Source of the DNA: Tridacna crocea
Taxonomy: Eukaryota > Mollusca > Bivalvia > Cardiida > Cardiidae
Direction of reading: 5' to 3'
NCBI GenBank assembly: GCA_943736015.1
Contig: OX031059.1
Span: 59,593,159 to 59,657,158 of the forward strand
Length of the DNA stretch: 64,000 nt
Position numbers and translations under genes: made by a program. The notes beneath the pieces were generated by a model. The model had not been told where the DNA came from, did no database searches, and was given only the letters and a program-made list of their open reading frames with translations. Positions within the stretch are counted from its first letter, which is position 1. Every line of letters begins with the position of its first letter. Positions 54,204 to 63,684 of the stretch are shown piece after piece.

Positions 54204-54393
54204 GTTTACCAATCATTCTTAATAACTCATTTTGTATTATTCTAAAAGATTTTCCAAACTTGAAAGTAGCACAACTTCTGATTGGCTAAACCAAATGGTT
54301 TAGCCAATCAAAAGGTGTGTTGCTATCAATTTGGAATAAAAGAAGGAGAATGAGTCTAGGAATGTTGTTAAGAATGGTTGGTTATTATGGACC
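54204..54393. mobile_element. Palindromic element H, copy 4
   Basis: CCAATCATTCTTAATAAC / GTTAAGAATGGTTGGTTA ends; GATTGGCTAAACC / GGTTTAGCCAATC centre. Confidence 0.82.
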
Positions 54394-54534
54394 AATGATT
54401 TAGTAAATGCTTGTTCGGGTATCCATCCAATATCTGCATTCCAAAGGGAATATATGTTGCTACGTGGGGTTTTTGTTGACTTTTAATCCGGGTTTTTGTG
54501 CTGGTGTTGTTTGGTAACTCATTAGCAAACCACA

Positions 54535-54775
54535 GACTAGTGCTAGCAAAACCAATGATCACGCAAATAAATGGGCTGTTGGTTGGTTATTTCCATTTAT
54601 TTATTGTCGCTACCAGTGACCCGAAACATTCTGTTCACAAGAAATACGCTCTACCTACTGAGCTATATCGGCTGGTAACCGGCTGTCGATGTGATATAAG
54701 TAGTATATAACAATCAGATGGGCAGAGTGCCTGTGAGGATGCGATGCCTTCGATGCCCTAGAACAATGGTGGGGT
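54535..54775. repeat. Local duplication, SINE-filled copy
   Basis: GACTAGTGCTAGCAAAACC, AAATAAATGGGCTGTTG, GTGATATAAGTAGTATATAA, GGCAGAGTGCCTG; matches 54852-54985 except for a 99-bp insert. Confidence 0.85.
54582..54680 (-). mobile_element. Short SINE insertion with empty-site paralogue
   Basis: On the minus strand it begins at 54680; GCCGATATAGCTCAGTAGG and TAGAGCG give a clear A box, and it ends in AATAAATAAATGG-like sequence. GGCTGTTG (54574-54581) and GGCTGTCG (54681-54688) flank it. The second copy at 54893-54900 has a single GGCTGTTG with no insert. Confidence 0.85.
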
Positions 54776-54851
54776 ATTGTTCCAAGAACAATGGAACCAT
54801 TCACATTTGACTGCCAAAGAACAATAGGACAGTATTCCGGAGAACAATGGG

Positions 54852-54985
54852 TAGACTAGTGCTAGTAAAACTAATGAACACACAAATAAATGGGCTGTTG
54901 ATGTGATATAAGTAGTATATAACTATCGGATTGGCAGAGTGCCTGCGAGAGTACGATGCCTGCTATGCCTAAGAACAATGGGGGG
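54852..54985. repeat. Local duplication, empty-site copy
   Basis: Continuous GGGCTGTTGATGTGATATAA where the other copy holds the SINE. It ends at a G run (about 54981-54993). Confidence 0.85.
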
Positions 54986-54997
54986 GGGGGGGGTTAC

Positions 54998-55777
54998 TGC
55001 AAACTGCAATAATGAAAGCACCATAAACGCGAACTGCAACCAAAGCAGCAAAAACGCGAACTGCAATGACAGCACCATAAAGGTTGACTGCAGTGGTAGC
55101 ACAATAAACGCAAGCAGCAGCAACAGTGATAAATGCAAGCTGCAATAATGAAGGCACCATAAATGCCAATTGAAGAGAAAGCACCATAAACGTGAACTGC
55201 AACCAAATCACCATAAACGCGAACTGTAGCGACAGCACCATAAAGGTGGACTGCATCAAAGGCTCCATAAACGCAAACTACACCGATAGTACCCTTTAAC
55301 GCGGACTGCAGCGACAGCCCCCTTTAACGCGGACTGCATGGAAGGCACAATAAACGCGAACTGCATGGAAGGCACAATAAACGCGAACTGCATGGAAGGC
55401 ACCATAAAGGCGAACTGCATGGACGGTACCATAAACGCGAACCGCATAGAATGCACCGTAAACGCAAACTGCATGGAAGGCACAATAAACGCGAACTGCA
55501 TGGAAGGCACAATAAACGCAAACTGCATGGAAGGCACCGTAAACGCGAACTGCATCAAAAGCACCAATAAACGCGAACTGCATGGAAGGTACCATAAACG
55601 CGAACTGCATGGAAGGTACCATAAACGCGAACTACATCGACAGCACCCTTTAGCACGGACTGCAGCGACAGCACTATAAACGCGAACTGCATCGAAGGCA
55701 CCATAAACGCGAATTGCAGCGAAGGCACCATAAACGCGAATTGCATCGAAGGCACCAAATACGCGGACTGCAGCGAT
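54998..55777. repeat. 27-bp tandem array, about 29 units
   Basis: Unit core: GGCACCATAAACGCGAACTG plus CATGGAA. The period equals nine codons, so long stretches stay open on both strands; this explains the repetitive peptides there, and no start, splice or homology evidence supports a gene. Central units (55340-55560) are most alike; edges are diverged and mix GCAGCGACAG variants. Confidence 0.93.
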
Positions 55778-55905
55778 AGATAGATCTATAGATAGATAGA
55801 GTAGAAAACATTGTGGTTACCAGCATTTTCTCCCTTTTTCCACACAAATTTTCAAAAACCTTCTTGCTAAGGGTTGTTAAAACTCGGGATAGTGTGCTGA
55901 AGGAT
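55778..55905 (-). mobile_element. (GATA)n run joined to a truncated MITE-A
   Basis: GATAGATAGATAGAGTAGAAA leads into AAAACATTGTGG and one core arm, then AAGGGTTGTTAAAACTCGGG. The left arm is missing. Confidence 0.7.
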
Positions 55906-56044
55906 CAACCTTGTTCTGTAAATGATCCCCATTTTAATTCACCAATATATTGCACGGGTCAGTCAAATGACATTTTATCTATTACTGGACACGTCTTGCG
56001 TTGATATGAAAAGTAGGAAATGTTTATAATCCCTTGGTTTGACC

Positions 56045-56273
56045 TTAACTCTTTACCAAACGCCAAAATTTTGGACTAGTCCAAATTGAAAACATTTGCA
56101 TATGACAAAATAAAGGTGAATCAAAATTTCAACTTTGATATGGATAGGGCGGAAAACATTGTGGGAAAAGGAGAAAATGCTGGTTACCAGCATTTTCTCC
56201 TTTTCCCACAATGTTTTCTAAAGGCTTCTTTCTCAGGGTCGTTAAAAGTAGGGACTGTTTGGTAATGGGTTAA
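56045..56273 (-). mobile_element. MITE-A, complete
   Basis: TTAA ends; core arms identical over the full 33 bp around a central T. Its right TTAA is also the start of the next element. Confidence 0.95.
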
Positions 56274-56466
56274 ACCTTAGGCTGCTAAGAGCGATTCACT
56301 GACCCCTGACGGGACAGTGTAGATCAAGATCAGAGTGCAAAAAATGTGGAGTCTGATCCGATAAGGAGATATTATTCCCCAAAGCATAACTTTGAAACAG
56401 AAATATTTGGGTTATTCATGTCGAACTGAAAATCTAATATTACTTATTTAGCAGGATAAGGGTAAA
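56270..56466 (+). mobile_element. MITE-B sharing TTAA with MITE-A
   Basis: TTAAACCTTAGGCTGC start; core GATCAGAGTGCAAAAAATG; right end AGCAGGATAAGGG. Confidence 0.82.
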
Positions 56467-56519
56467 CTTTCGAATTGTCATCAAATACCACGTTTTTCAC
56501 ACGCGGTAATTGGTACATC

Positions 56520-56590
56520 AAGCAGAGAGCATAGATCAAGTTCAGCCAGCACATAGGTGCAGCCGGATCTTGACCAATTGTCTCTGTTTC
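56520..56590. mobile_element. MITE-B, degenerate core
   Basis: ATAGATCAAGTTCAGCCAGC / TGCAGCCGGATCTTGACC. Confidence 0.5.
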
Positions 56591-56699
56591 TGTTTGAGAT
56601 TATTCTGTCAACTTATTAAACCTTTAATGTCCGCTTAACGAACTGTAATTACTTCTGTGACAATAAAACTAGTTTAGGGAGGTTTGGTTGGTTTATTTG

Positions 56700-56960
56700 T
56701 ATGGCGTTTTGCGTCATTTTCTACATTATTTCAGTTCTATTGCAGAAGCTAGTGCACCTACCCATGCTTTACCCGAGATCGTTTAACCATTAACTCGCAC
56801 AATATTTTCACAAGCGACTGGCTGCTTTCTTACATAACCATCTTAGAAACGATGATCAGTGATCAAGAATGAGAATGGGATGAATCCTGTCGCAATGACT
56901 AAAATCAATCCCGAGAAGAATTTGCAAAGCTGTGGATCCGAGCAAGCCCCCCCCCCCCGA
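56700..56960 (-). mobile_element. tRNA-derived SINE (type b), head lost
   Basis: ACATTATTTCAGTTCTATTG, ATGAATCCTGTCGCAATGAC and AAAATCAATCCCGAG match the 59900 copy. The tRNA head is replaced by a C run near 56946. Confidence 0.7.
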
Positions 56961-57800
56961 CCTCCCACGGTTTCAAAGCCTATAAGCCTACTTACCGCGT
57001 GACTGGTAGAATTCAGACTTGTTTATGAAAATAACGGATAACAATTCGACTTCAAGTCTGGCGTTTATTTGATCCGGTAAATCAAATGACATTGTACCGG
57101 AAGCGGAAGCTGTGAAAAATGCTCAGATGCAGAAAAACCGATTAAAATCACGTGTTTATTTACTGCAAGGTGTTTATTTTTCAACCAGTTAACAGACAAG
57201 TGGCTTCTTTAAAAAAGAAGCCAGGAGAGGTCGACATCATTATTTTCTAATACTTTTTATGCTTTTAGGTTAAATATATCTAGGTACATGTAAAGAAACA
57301 AGCAAGACAATAAACGGGTAGTTGAAATCTGTTCAGTTGTAAATACACATTCATCAAAATGGATGGCAAAAACTGGATTCCGTATCATCCGTCCTTGTAA
57401 TTTATGTAAGTCAAGTCACATGACCTTCTTTCCGCGTTTTAAGGTCACGTGATTTTTTCCGCTGTGTTCGTTTCTATTTTTAACGAAATTCTTTTTTCTT
57501 TTTCTTCTTTTTGTTTAGATTTAAGATTGTAATACAAAATTAAAATTGTTGGAAAGGGAATATGCAAATAAATCCTTACAATTTTGTTGAAATTCGCGAT
57601 ATAGAAACAAACCACGTCTATTTCCTATTTCAGTTTTTAGACTTCGATTTCTTTATAAAATCATGACGAAACAGACTGTGTATCGGAACAATTCCCCTAC
57701 AAAGATTGGATTTAGACAGCAGTTTCTGAGGCAGTCTGCCTTTTAAACTCAACACTGTTGGAGAGGTCTGATGACCTCTCCAATGAGATTATTGCTTTTT
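56961..57800. other. Unassigned intronic DNA with small hairpins
   Basis: TGGCTTCTTTAAAAAAGAAG (57191), TTGGAGAGGTC / GACCTCTCCAA (57758-57783) and TCACATGACC / GGTCACGTGA (about 57416-57457) are inverted pairs. No exon recognised. Confidence 0.45.
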
Positions 57801-57814
57801 TCCAGAAGAATATT

Positions 57815-57865
57815 AGGTTCTGTGCCGTCTGTTGTTGATCTACACTGTCTGCAAAGGTTGATTGC
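57815..57865. mobile_element. MITE-B half core
   Basis: TTCTGTGCCGTCTGTTGTTG and GATCTACACTGTCTGCAAAGG. Confidence 0.55.
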
Positions 57866-58182
57866 AAATACAATTTTTTGTCTCTCTTGAAAGTTAAGCT
57901 TTTCTTATTTAATTAAATATTGCGAATTATTAACCCCAATCCTGCTAAATAAAATGAAGATAAGCATGTACACAGAAGTTGTCTGATCTTCTAGTTCAGT
58001 TTTGGCGAACCTGGTACTGTGTAAGAAAAATTTTACAAACACAAAATCAGTGATACAACCAGTCAAATTAATGATACTATCAGTCAAATGTCAATAAACT
58101 TTACGAAATTCCTTTTTCGATAACTTACATAATCGATTGTGAAGGAGACTCTTCCACCATCTATGTTTTCTTTAGAAAAAAT

Positions 58183-58351
58183 GCGGACGGCATAGAACAA
58201 GATCAGACTAAACAGAACGTGCAGTAATCTGATCCCAAATCTTCACCGTCCGCTACAGGATACTTATAAAATATAAAAGCTTTTGCGGAAGGCGTGGATC
58301 TTTATCAGACTGCACAGAACGTGAAGTCTGATCTTTGACCTACACCGTCCG
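58183..58351. mobile_element. Two MITE-B cores in tandem
   Basis: 58183-58256: GATCAGACTAAACAGAACG / CAGTAATCTGATCCC. 58278-58351: TATCAGACTGCACAGAACG / GAAGTCTGATCTTTGACC. Only 21 bp lie between them. Confidence 0.65.
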
Positions 58352-58451
58352 GAACATTACTATAACAATTGTGGATTTCAATAGCAGTTAGAAATCTACT
58401 ATAACAAGCAAGAAAAGTAGAGGAAAGTTTCTGGAGTGAGTCTTGAAAGAA

Positions 58452-58687
58452 ATAACTCTTTACCAGTTACCACTCATCAAAAATTTCAAACCTGTCCAAT
58501 GTGAAAGCATTTGGAAGCGGCACTTTCAATTTGGCTTAAATTTTGATTTCTGTCTTTGATAGGGAAGAAAACATTGTGGTAAAGGGAGAAAATGCTGGTT
58601 ACCAGCATTTTCACCTTTTCCCACAATGTTTTCAAAAACCTTCTCTTCTAGGGCCGTTAAAAGTCAGGATTGTGTGGAACAGAGTTA
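58452..58687 (-). mobile_element. MITE-A
   Basis: Core with GGTTACC centre; right end GTGGAACAGAGTTAA. A short unfamiliar insert (AGTTACCACTCATC) lies in the left arm. Confidence 0.85.
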
Positions 58688-59378
58688 AGGGTGATACTAA
58701 GTGATGCGTACAGGCGTAACATCAATAATGTTACTGCAACTGAAGGTTCGGGTCTACCTTTTCTCATTCATTCCCTTGTTATACGAATACTTGACAGTCA
58801 TCTAGAGCGAAATCTGGCTTATTACTGGAAACCTCTCTATAACTGGACAAATATTCGTATTTATGATCATTGTATAGTGACACTTTATTATTGTTCTCGA
58901 TAGTTACTGATAACTCAAGCCAAGTTGTATTGGGAATTTATCTCACTTCGGTATATGCGTTCTCTCGGATGTAGTGTGATCTATCGCGGGTCGTAGTGTT
59001 CTGGAGACGTGTTTTTATTACACGATTAAATACGAGGAAGATTGTCTTGGACTCTATAAAGTTGTCTGCTTCCATATCTGCATCCGCACTAATACGTCGC
59101 TGTCGAAATACAGCGTTCAACAGTCTGAGATCGATTGAAGAATTCCCGAGAAATCTTGTGTTGAAGAATGTGACCTTGGCATTTGTTAGGTTTTCTAGGA
59201 TGGTTGCATTGATTGTATGGGAGCTAAAAATAACTTCGGATCATATCGTTTTGTAGGATCGTTTGGATTTAATGGAATATTGAATTTGGAATTTATTGTT
59301 TAACTATTTGTGTTCGCTCTGTTTGGTCTCTATCACCTAGAAGCATGCAATTTTGTTTTGGAGCTAAAAATTTACAAG
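58688..59378. other. Intronic DNA upstream of exon 3
   Basis: An 86-codon plus frame at 58996-59256 has no domain or convincing splice sites. The tract CTCTATCACCTAG at 59328-59340 is an alternative 3' splice site. Confidence 0.4.
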
Positions 59379-59484
59379 CGTCGAAATGAGTCAGAAACAG
59401 TATTGGGTAGCAGTTCCAAAATCTACGGGAAATGAAACGCAGCAATTAACTACAGAGGAACCGGTAGAAAGCAAGGATGAGTAT
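59379..59484 (+). CDS. Exon 3 of unrecognised gene, or alternative first exon
   Basis: TTTACAAG precedes and GTAAAT follows. The first base completes the codon left open by exon 2 (AG+C, Ser), giving Val-Glu-Met-Ser-Gln-Lys-Gln-Tyr-Trp-Val-Ala-Val-Pro-Lys, then a Thr/Glu-rich stretch ending Ser-Lys-Asp-Glu-Tyr in phase 0. It fits the acidic, Ser/Thr-rich style of exons 1 and 2. The acceptor has a poor pyrimidine tract. The stronger-looking acceptor at 59340 would instead shift frame and stop within 16 codons. The ATG at 59386 (G at -3) would also suit an alternative start. No domain recognised. Confidence 0.45.
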
Positions 59485-59490
59485 GTAAAT

Positions 59491-59752
59491 GAGGCGTGCT
59501 CTGGCCAAAGGGGGCTTGTTGCATCTCCACAGTGCATGATATCGTTAAAGTCATCATGTAATAGTGGACCCATAAAATTCATTCTATTTAGCAATCGACG
59601 GGGTAGAACGGTCCTTTGATATGCAGAAAACGGACCAATAGCAAACGTGTTGACCAAGGTCAGCCTGTGCGGTATGTGCGGTATGCACAGTCTGACCTGT
59701 GTCGCCACTTTTTGCAGATGCTTTAAGCCCCTTTTTTACAGGGTATTGTCTC
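59491..59752 (-). mobile_element. MITE-J next to the exon 3 donor
   Basis: GAGGCGTGCTCTGGCCAAAG left and GGCTTAAAGCAT-like right end. Core AAGGTCAGCCTGTGCGG / CAGTCTGACCTGTGTCG with a duplicated GTATGTGCG. Begins at intron base +7. Confidence 0.78.
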
Positions 59753-59899
59753 AAATATATAGTACTTATGAATATAGTACTTTTTCAGAATTACATGTTT
59801 GCATAATGTTTTATTTCCCAATGCACAAGTTTATAGCATTTCACAGCGAAATTCGTTTCAAGATAGATCTACGAGTCCACCTTATACGATCCTGACTAC

Positions 59900-60230
59900 C
59901 AAAGTTAATTGATTGATTGATTGATTGATTGGATATCAACGCTGTTTTCAACATTATTTCAGTTATATCGTGGCAGCCAGTGTATCTATCATGCTTTCCT
60001 GGAGTTTCTGTTACCAGTACTCCGCACAATATTCGCTTTCTAATCCAAGGCACTGACGGCCTTCCTACATAACCACCGTCGAAACAATGGTCAGCGGTGA
60101 GAGAGGAATGAATCCTGTCGCAATAGCTTTCATCAATCCTCGGAGAGAGTCTGGCCGAGCCGGTGATCGAACCAGCTACCCCCTGTTCTCAGGTTCTGTA
60201 TGCTTCTGACTGAACCACCGGGTCCCTTCT
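59900..60230 (-). mobile_element. tRNA-derived SINE (type b), most complete copy
   Basis: Minus strand: head GGTTCAGTCAGAAGC (A-box region), AGCTGGTTCGATCACCGG (B box), AGGATTGATGAAAGCTATTG, then CACGATATAACTGAAATAAT, and a (CAAT)n tail of about six units. Confidence 0.88.
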
Positions 60231-60329
60231 ACCTTACATCCAATTATTAGAGTCTCAAATAAACGTAAGACTCAAATAACGTTAGTTATCTTACAATTTA
60301 CCAAGGTTACATTAGACAAGAATGTCTCA

Positions 60330-60710
60330 GCAAAGAGTATAGTGTAGATCTAAGATCAGACTGCACATTTCACGTAGTTTGATCTTGATCCACACTGGAT
60401 GCAAGGGCAACTAATGTTGTAAAAGACGTTTTAAGAATTAAGATATACCCTTAAGCTGCACGTTCTATGCAGTCTGATCTGAATCTACACTGTCCGCCAA
60501 AGGCCGATGACTCGTGCGTACCAGCCTTAGGATAAACGGTGATTTTTCCCTGACTAGTAAATGTTCATTTTCTCTGGTATTGTTGAAAGGATTAAGATTT
60601 TACTTATTCACTGTGTTCCACACAATATTAGATGTATCCAAGTACCCATGACCAGACTTCACGTTCTGTGCAGTCTGATCTTAATCCTCACTGTACATAC
60701 AACCAAATCA
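60330..60710. mobile_element. Three MITE-B cores in a row
   Basis: About 60345-60415 (AAGATCAGACTGCACATTTC), 60440-60537 (CTGCACGTTCTATGCAGTC, arm to CCAGCCTTAGG) and 60648-60705 (GACCAGACTTCACGTTCTG). Each is truncated on at least one side. Confidence 0.65.
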
Positions 60711-60825
60711 AACCGCTCCATGCGGGAGAAGGGGCAAATTCTGTAAAATTTTGTCGGGAAGGTTTTTAGAGGCTATTAACCCCCGACTATAAACAGAACA
60801 TCAACCCTGTACATGTAACGTCGTG

Positions 60826-61047
60826 TTAACACTTTCCTACTAAATAAGTCAAATCAGATGTTTAAAAGCGATTGTAGAACCCACAAATTTCGCTACTTTC
60901 TTAAAGGCTTTTTTTAAGGGGAAAAGATATCTTCTTATCGGACAGTATAGATCCAAGATCAGACTGCACGTTTTGTGCAGTCTGATCTTGGATCTATACT
61001 GTCCGCAAAAGATCCTTGAGTCGTGCTTAGCTCTGCCGCAGGGTTAA
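60826..61047 (-). mobile_element. MITE-B, near-perfect hairpin
   Basis: TTAACACTTTCCTAC start and GCAGGGTTAA end. The core arms CGGACAGTATAGATCCAAG and CTTGGATCTATACTGTCCG match over about 30 bp. Confidence 0.93.
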
Positions 61048-61127
61048 CAACTTCCGTCGAAATTGTTTCTGTGTCTGTTTGCAATTTCGCAAGCTAAATG
61101 TGGTCGAAATAAACGAACCATTATCTG

Positions 61128-61260
61128 TAAAAAGGGGGCAAAATGCATGTGCAAAAAAGTATCGACCAAGGTGAGCATGCGCAGTCCGTGCAGGCTGATC
61201 TAGGTCATAACCTTTTGCTATCGACCAGTTTTCAGCATGTCAAAGGACCAGTGTACTTTA
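61128..61260 (+). mobile_element. MITE-J, partial
   Basis: AAAAAGGGGGCAAAATGCATG, ACCAAGGTGAGCATGCGCAG / GTGCAGGCTGATCTAGGTC, then GTCAAAGGACCAGTG. Confidence 0.7.
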
Positions 61261-61346
61261 TAATACAGTCAGTTGTTAACATGAATTTTATGGATAATTT
61301 TTTATGTGAGACTAGCTCAGTATCATGCACCACAGATAATTATGCA

Positions 61347-61892
61347 TTAAAGGTGGGTATCTAGAATTTTCACATCCCACCAAATTAAAGAAAATATATA
61401 TCACTGAAATTTATATGAAAAAAAAAAAAACAATACAAATCATCGATAATTAAGAATAATAAAATTACAAAAAATAAATTTTTTGATGGTATTCTCTTAA
61501 AAGGCTACGTAGCCTCTTAAGCTATTTTTAGATTTCCCGCCAAAAATAAAAAAAAGCATTGTGGAAATGTTAAGTGACTGGCACGTGACTAATGATCCTG
61601 AAATTCCATAACATCAGAAACATGTTATTATTTTCCATAATGTCTTCTTCCGACTCTATGTTTGAAGCTTCGTATGTGTATTTCCGGTGTGTAATGAGTG
61701 ATTTGCATATGTAAAAATAGACCGTGTTTCCCATCAGTATCGACCTGGGCTGTTGTAAATCTCTAATTTCTCATGTTGCCTGATGGTTTTCGACTACTGG
61801 GGTTCTATGAATGACTTTTATAAGGCTTTTGGAGTATAAGGGGAGTTTTTTGTATTCTTGAAAAAATTTCGGCCCGAAGGGCCACCTTTAAA
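61347..61892 (-). mobile_element. Element L, copy 3 (reversed)
   Basis: TTAAAGGTGGGTA and GGGCCACCTTTAA ends; AAAAGGCTACGTAGCCTCTT palindrome; GACTGGCACGTGACTAATG. Confidence 0.88.
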
Positions 61893-61994
61893 CCCCGTTT
61901 TGCCTGGACGTAATTCAAAATATTCATAATAAGTAATGTCTCCATTTGCAGCAATGCTTATTTATGTATTGAAATATCTTTATCAAACCCCAAG

Positions 61995-62222
61995 TTAGTT
62001 CATTATACCAAACGACAAAATTTTAGGCTTTTTCCTAATCGAAAGCACTTGCAGACGACAAAATAAAAGTGAAACTTTGAAATTTGTTTTGTGAAGGGTA
62101 GAAAATATTGTGGGAAAAGGAGAAAATGCTGGTTACCAGCATTTTCTCCTTTTTCCACGATGTTTTCAAAAGGCTTCTTTCTCAGGGTCGTCAAATGTAG
62201 GGATTATGTGGTAATGGGTTAA
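61995..62222 (-). mobile_element. MITE-A
   Basis: Intact core, centre GGTTACC; right end GTGGTAATGGGTTAA; left end worn. Confidence 0.9.
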
Positions 62223-62329
62223 GGGTTGTAGTCAGTATATCACTTGTGATTTTGCGAAGTTTTTTTGCTTCAAATTTGATTCTTGGAGTACAATGTATTG
62301 GGTTGAAGAGCTGGGCAGTGATTTAGTTG

Positions 62330-62640
62330 CTTTTTCTTTCAGTGCAGATCAAGATCACACTTCACTTAAAGTGCAATCTGATCTTCGATCAAAACTTTTT
62401 TTAGGCTTAATTGCCAGTGACGTCGTCGGTATTTTCATTACGTAAAAGGGTTGTTGTAAACCGTTGTTGAACAGTGTCAATGTGTTCAATCTGCCCCAAG
62501 GTTAAGTTATATACATTTACAATTAAAACGCGAACTTTGGTTACCTTGCTTTTGGGTGAAGTGTAGATCAAGATCAAATTGTTGAGAGATTGTGGTCCAA
62601 TCTTTGATCTTTACTATCCACAATTTTGTTACATATTCTG
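62330..62640. mobile_element. Two degenerate MITE-B cores
   Basis: 62340-62395: AGATCAAGATCACACTTCAC / GTGCAATCTGATCTTCGATC. 62560-62630: TAGATCAAGATCAAATTGTTG / GGTCCAATCTTTGATC. Confidence 0.55.
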
Positions 62641-62652
62641 TCACAGACTATG

Positions 62653-62878
62653 TTAACCCTTTACCAAACAATCCCTGGTTTTTACAACCCTGAGATAGAA
62701 GCCTTTTGAAAACATTGTGAGAAAAGGAGAAAATGCTGGTAACCAGCATTTTCTCCTTTTCCCACAATTTTTTCTACAAGACAGGAAACAAATTTCATTT
62801 TGAGTTATGTTTATTTTGTCGTCAGCTAGTGCTTTCAATTTGGACCGGACTAAAATTTTGTTGTTTAGTAAAGGGTTA
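62653..62878 (+). mobile_element. MITE-A
   Basis: TTAACCCTTTACCAAAC start; GGTAACC centre; right end GTTTAGTAAAGGGTTAC. Confidence 0.92.
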
Positions 62879-62943
62879 CTATGTACAATAGCACTATTTT
62901 ACAGCTTTTTTCCTACTTGAAGAGGTCCATGAAATAAATTCAG

Positions 62944-63060
62944 TGAGCCACAGGTGCCTGACATGTCTGGTATCATACCATCCCTTTATAAAGATATATA
63001 ATATTATATCTATATAGACGGATGGTATGATACCAAATATATCATGCACCTGTGCAGTGA
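62944..63060. mobile_element. Palindromic element Q
   Basis: CACAGGTGCCTGACATGTC and CATGCACCTGTG ends; GGTATCATACCATCC / GGATGGTATGATACC arms; AT-rich loop ATATATAATATTATATC. Single copy here. Confidence 0.75.
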
Positions 63061-63184
63061 GCTAATGGTTACGCTTGAGCAGAAAATCTTGATATATGGA
63101 AAAAGTCCGTTTGGATTGTGCTTTACATCGCTTTCAGCGATCAGCAGAATCAACGAACTTCATTATGTCCCGAAGTCAACACAA

Positions 63185-63330
63185 TAGTCCATGCATCTTC
63201 TTCAGCTCAACAGCATAGGCCTGGATTTGAAAGTGTCTTGCTCAAGAATACTCTTGAACATTGATAAAGCCGCAAACGGCGTTCGAACCCAAAACTCCAT
63301 TGCTGCCCCAGCCCCTTTTAAGCCGCGAAA
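63185..63330 (-). mobile_element. tRNA-derived SINE fragment
   Basis: Minus strand: TTTGGGTTCGAACGCCG (B box) then CTTGAGCAAGACACTTTC, the same central motif as the 52877 SINE. Confidence 0.65.
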
Positions 63331-63488
63331 GATCATTTAATGAGAACCCTGAGTTAGATATTGTTTTTCAGACTTTATTTATTCAGTTCAGTTGTTTGTT
63401 TTAATGACACCATGAACATGAAGGTCAAGGTACTATAGGGTTAACTTTCTACCGGTAAAATGAATTAATTAGCATACTCCCTTCACAC

Positions 63489-63684
63489 CAGATCTCAAGA
63501 AAGAGAGAGAGATTTTGATTTTGAATTAAATATTGACTAAGAAAAAATGAAAAAAAAACCCTATGTTATGGGTACACATTAGAATCGTCTCATCGAGACG
63601 ATTCTAATGAATACCCATAGCATAGGATTTGGAAGAGAAATAATGAATTTAGAGTACCATGACTCCCTCTTATCCGGAGCTCTG
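63489..63684. mobile_element. MITE-F
   Basis: CAGATCTCAAGAAAGAGAGA and CCCTCTTATCCGGAGCTCTG ends; centre ATCGTCTCATCGAGACGAT; AACCCTATGTTATGGGT arm. Confidence 0.85.

Noticed and set aside
55256..55679. Repeat protein of nine-residue units
   Set aside because: Both strands are open because the DNA unit is 27 bp; no evidence of coding selection.
59341..59388. Alternative exon 3 start after CTATCACCTAG
   Set aside because: The acceptor looks stronger but the phase-2 frame meets a stop after about 15 codons. Kept only as an alternative 3' end of the transcript, since cDNA could decide.
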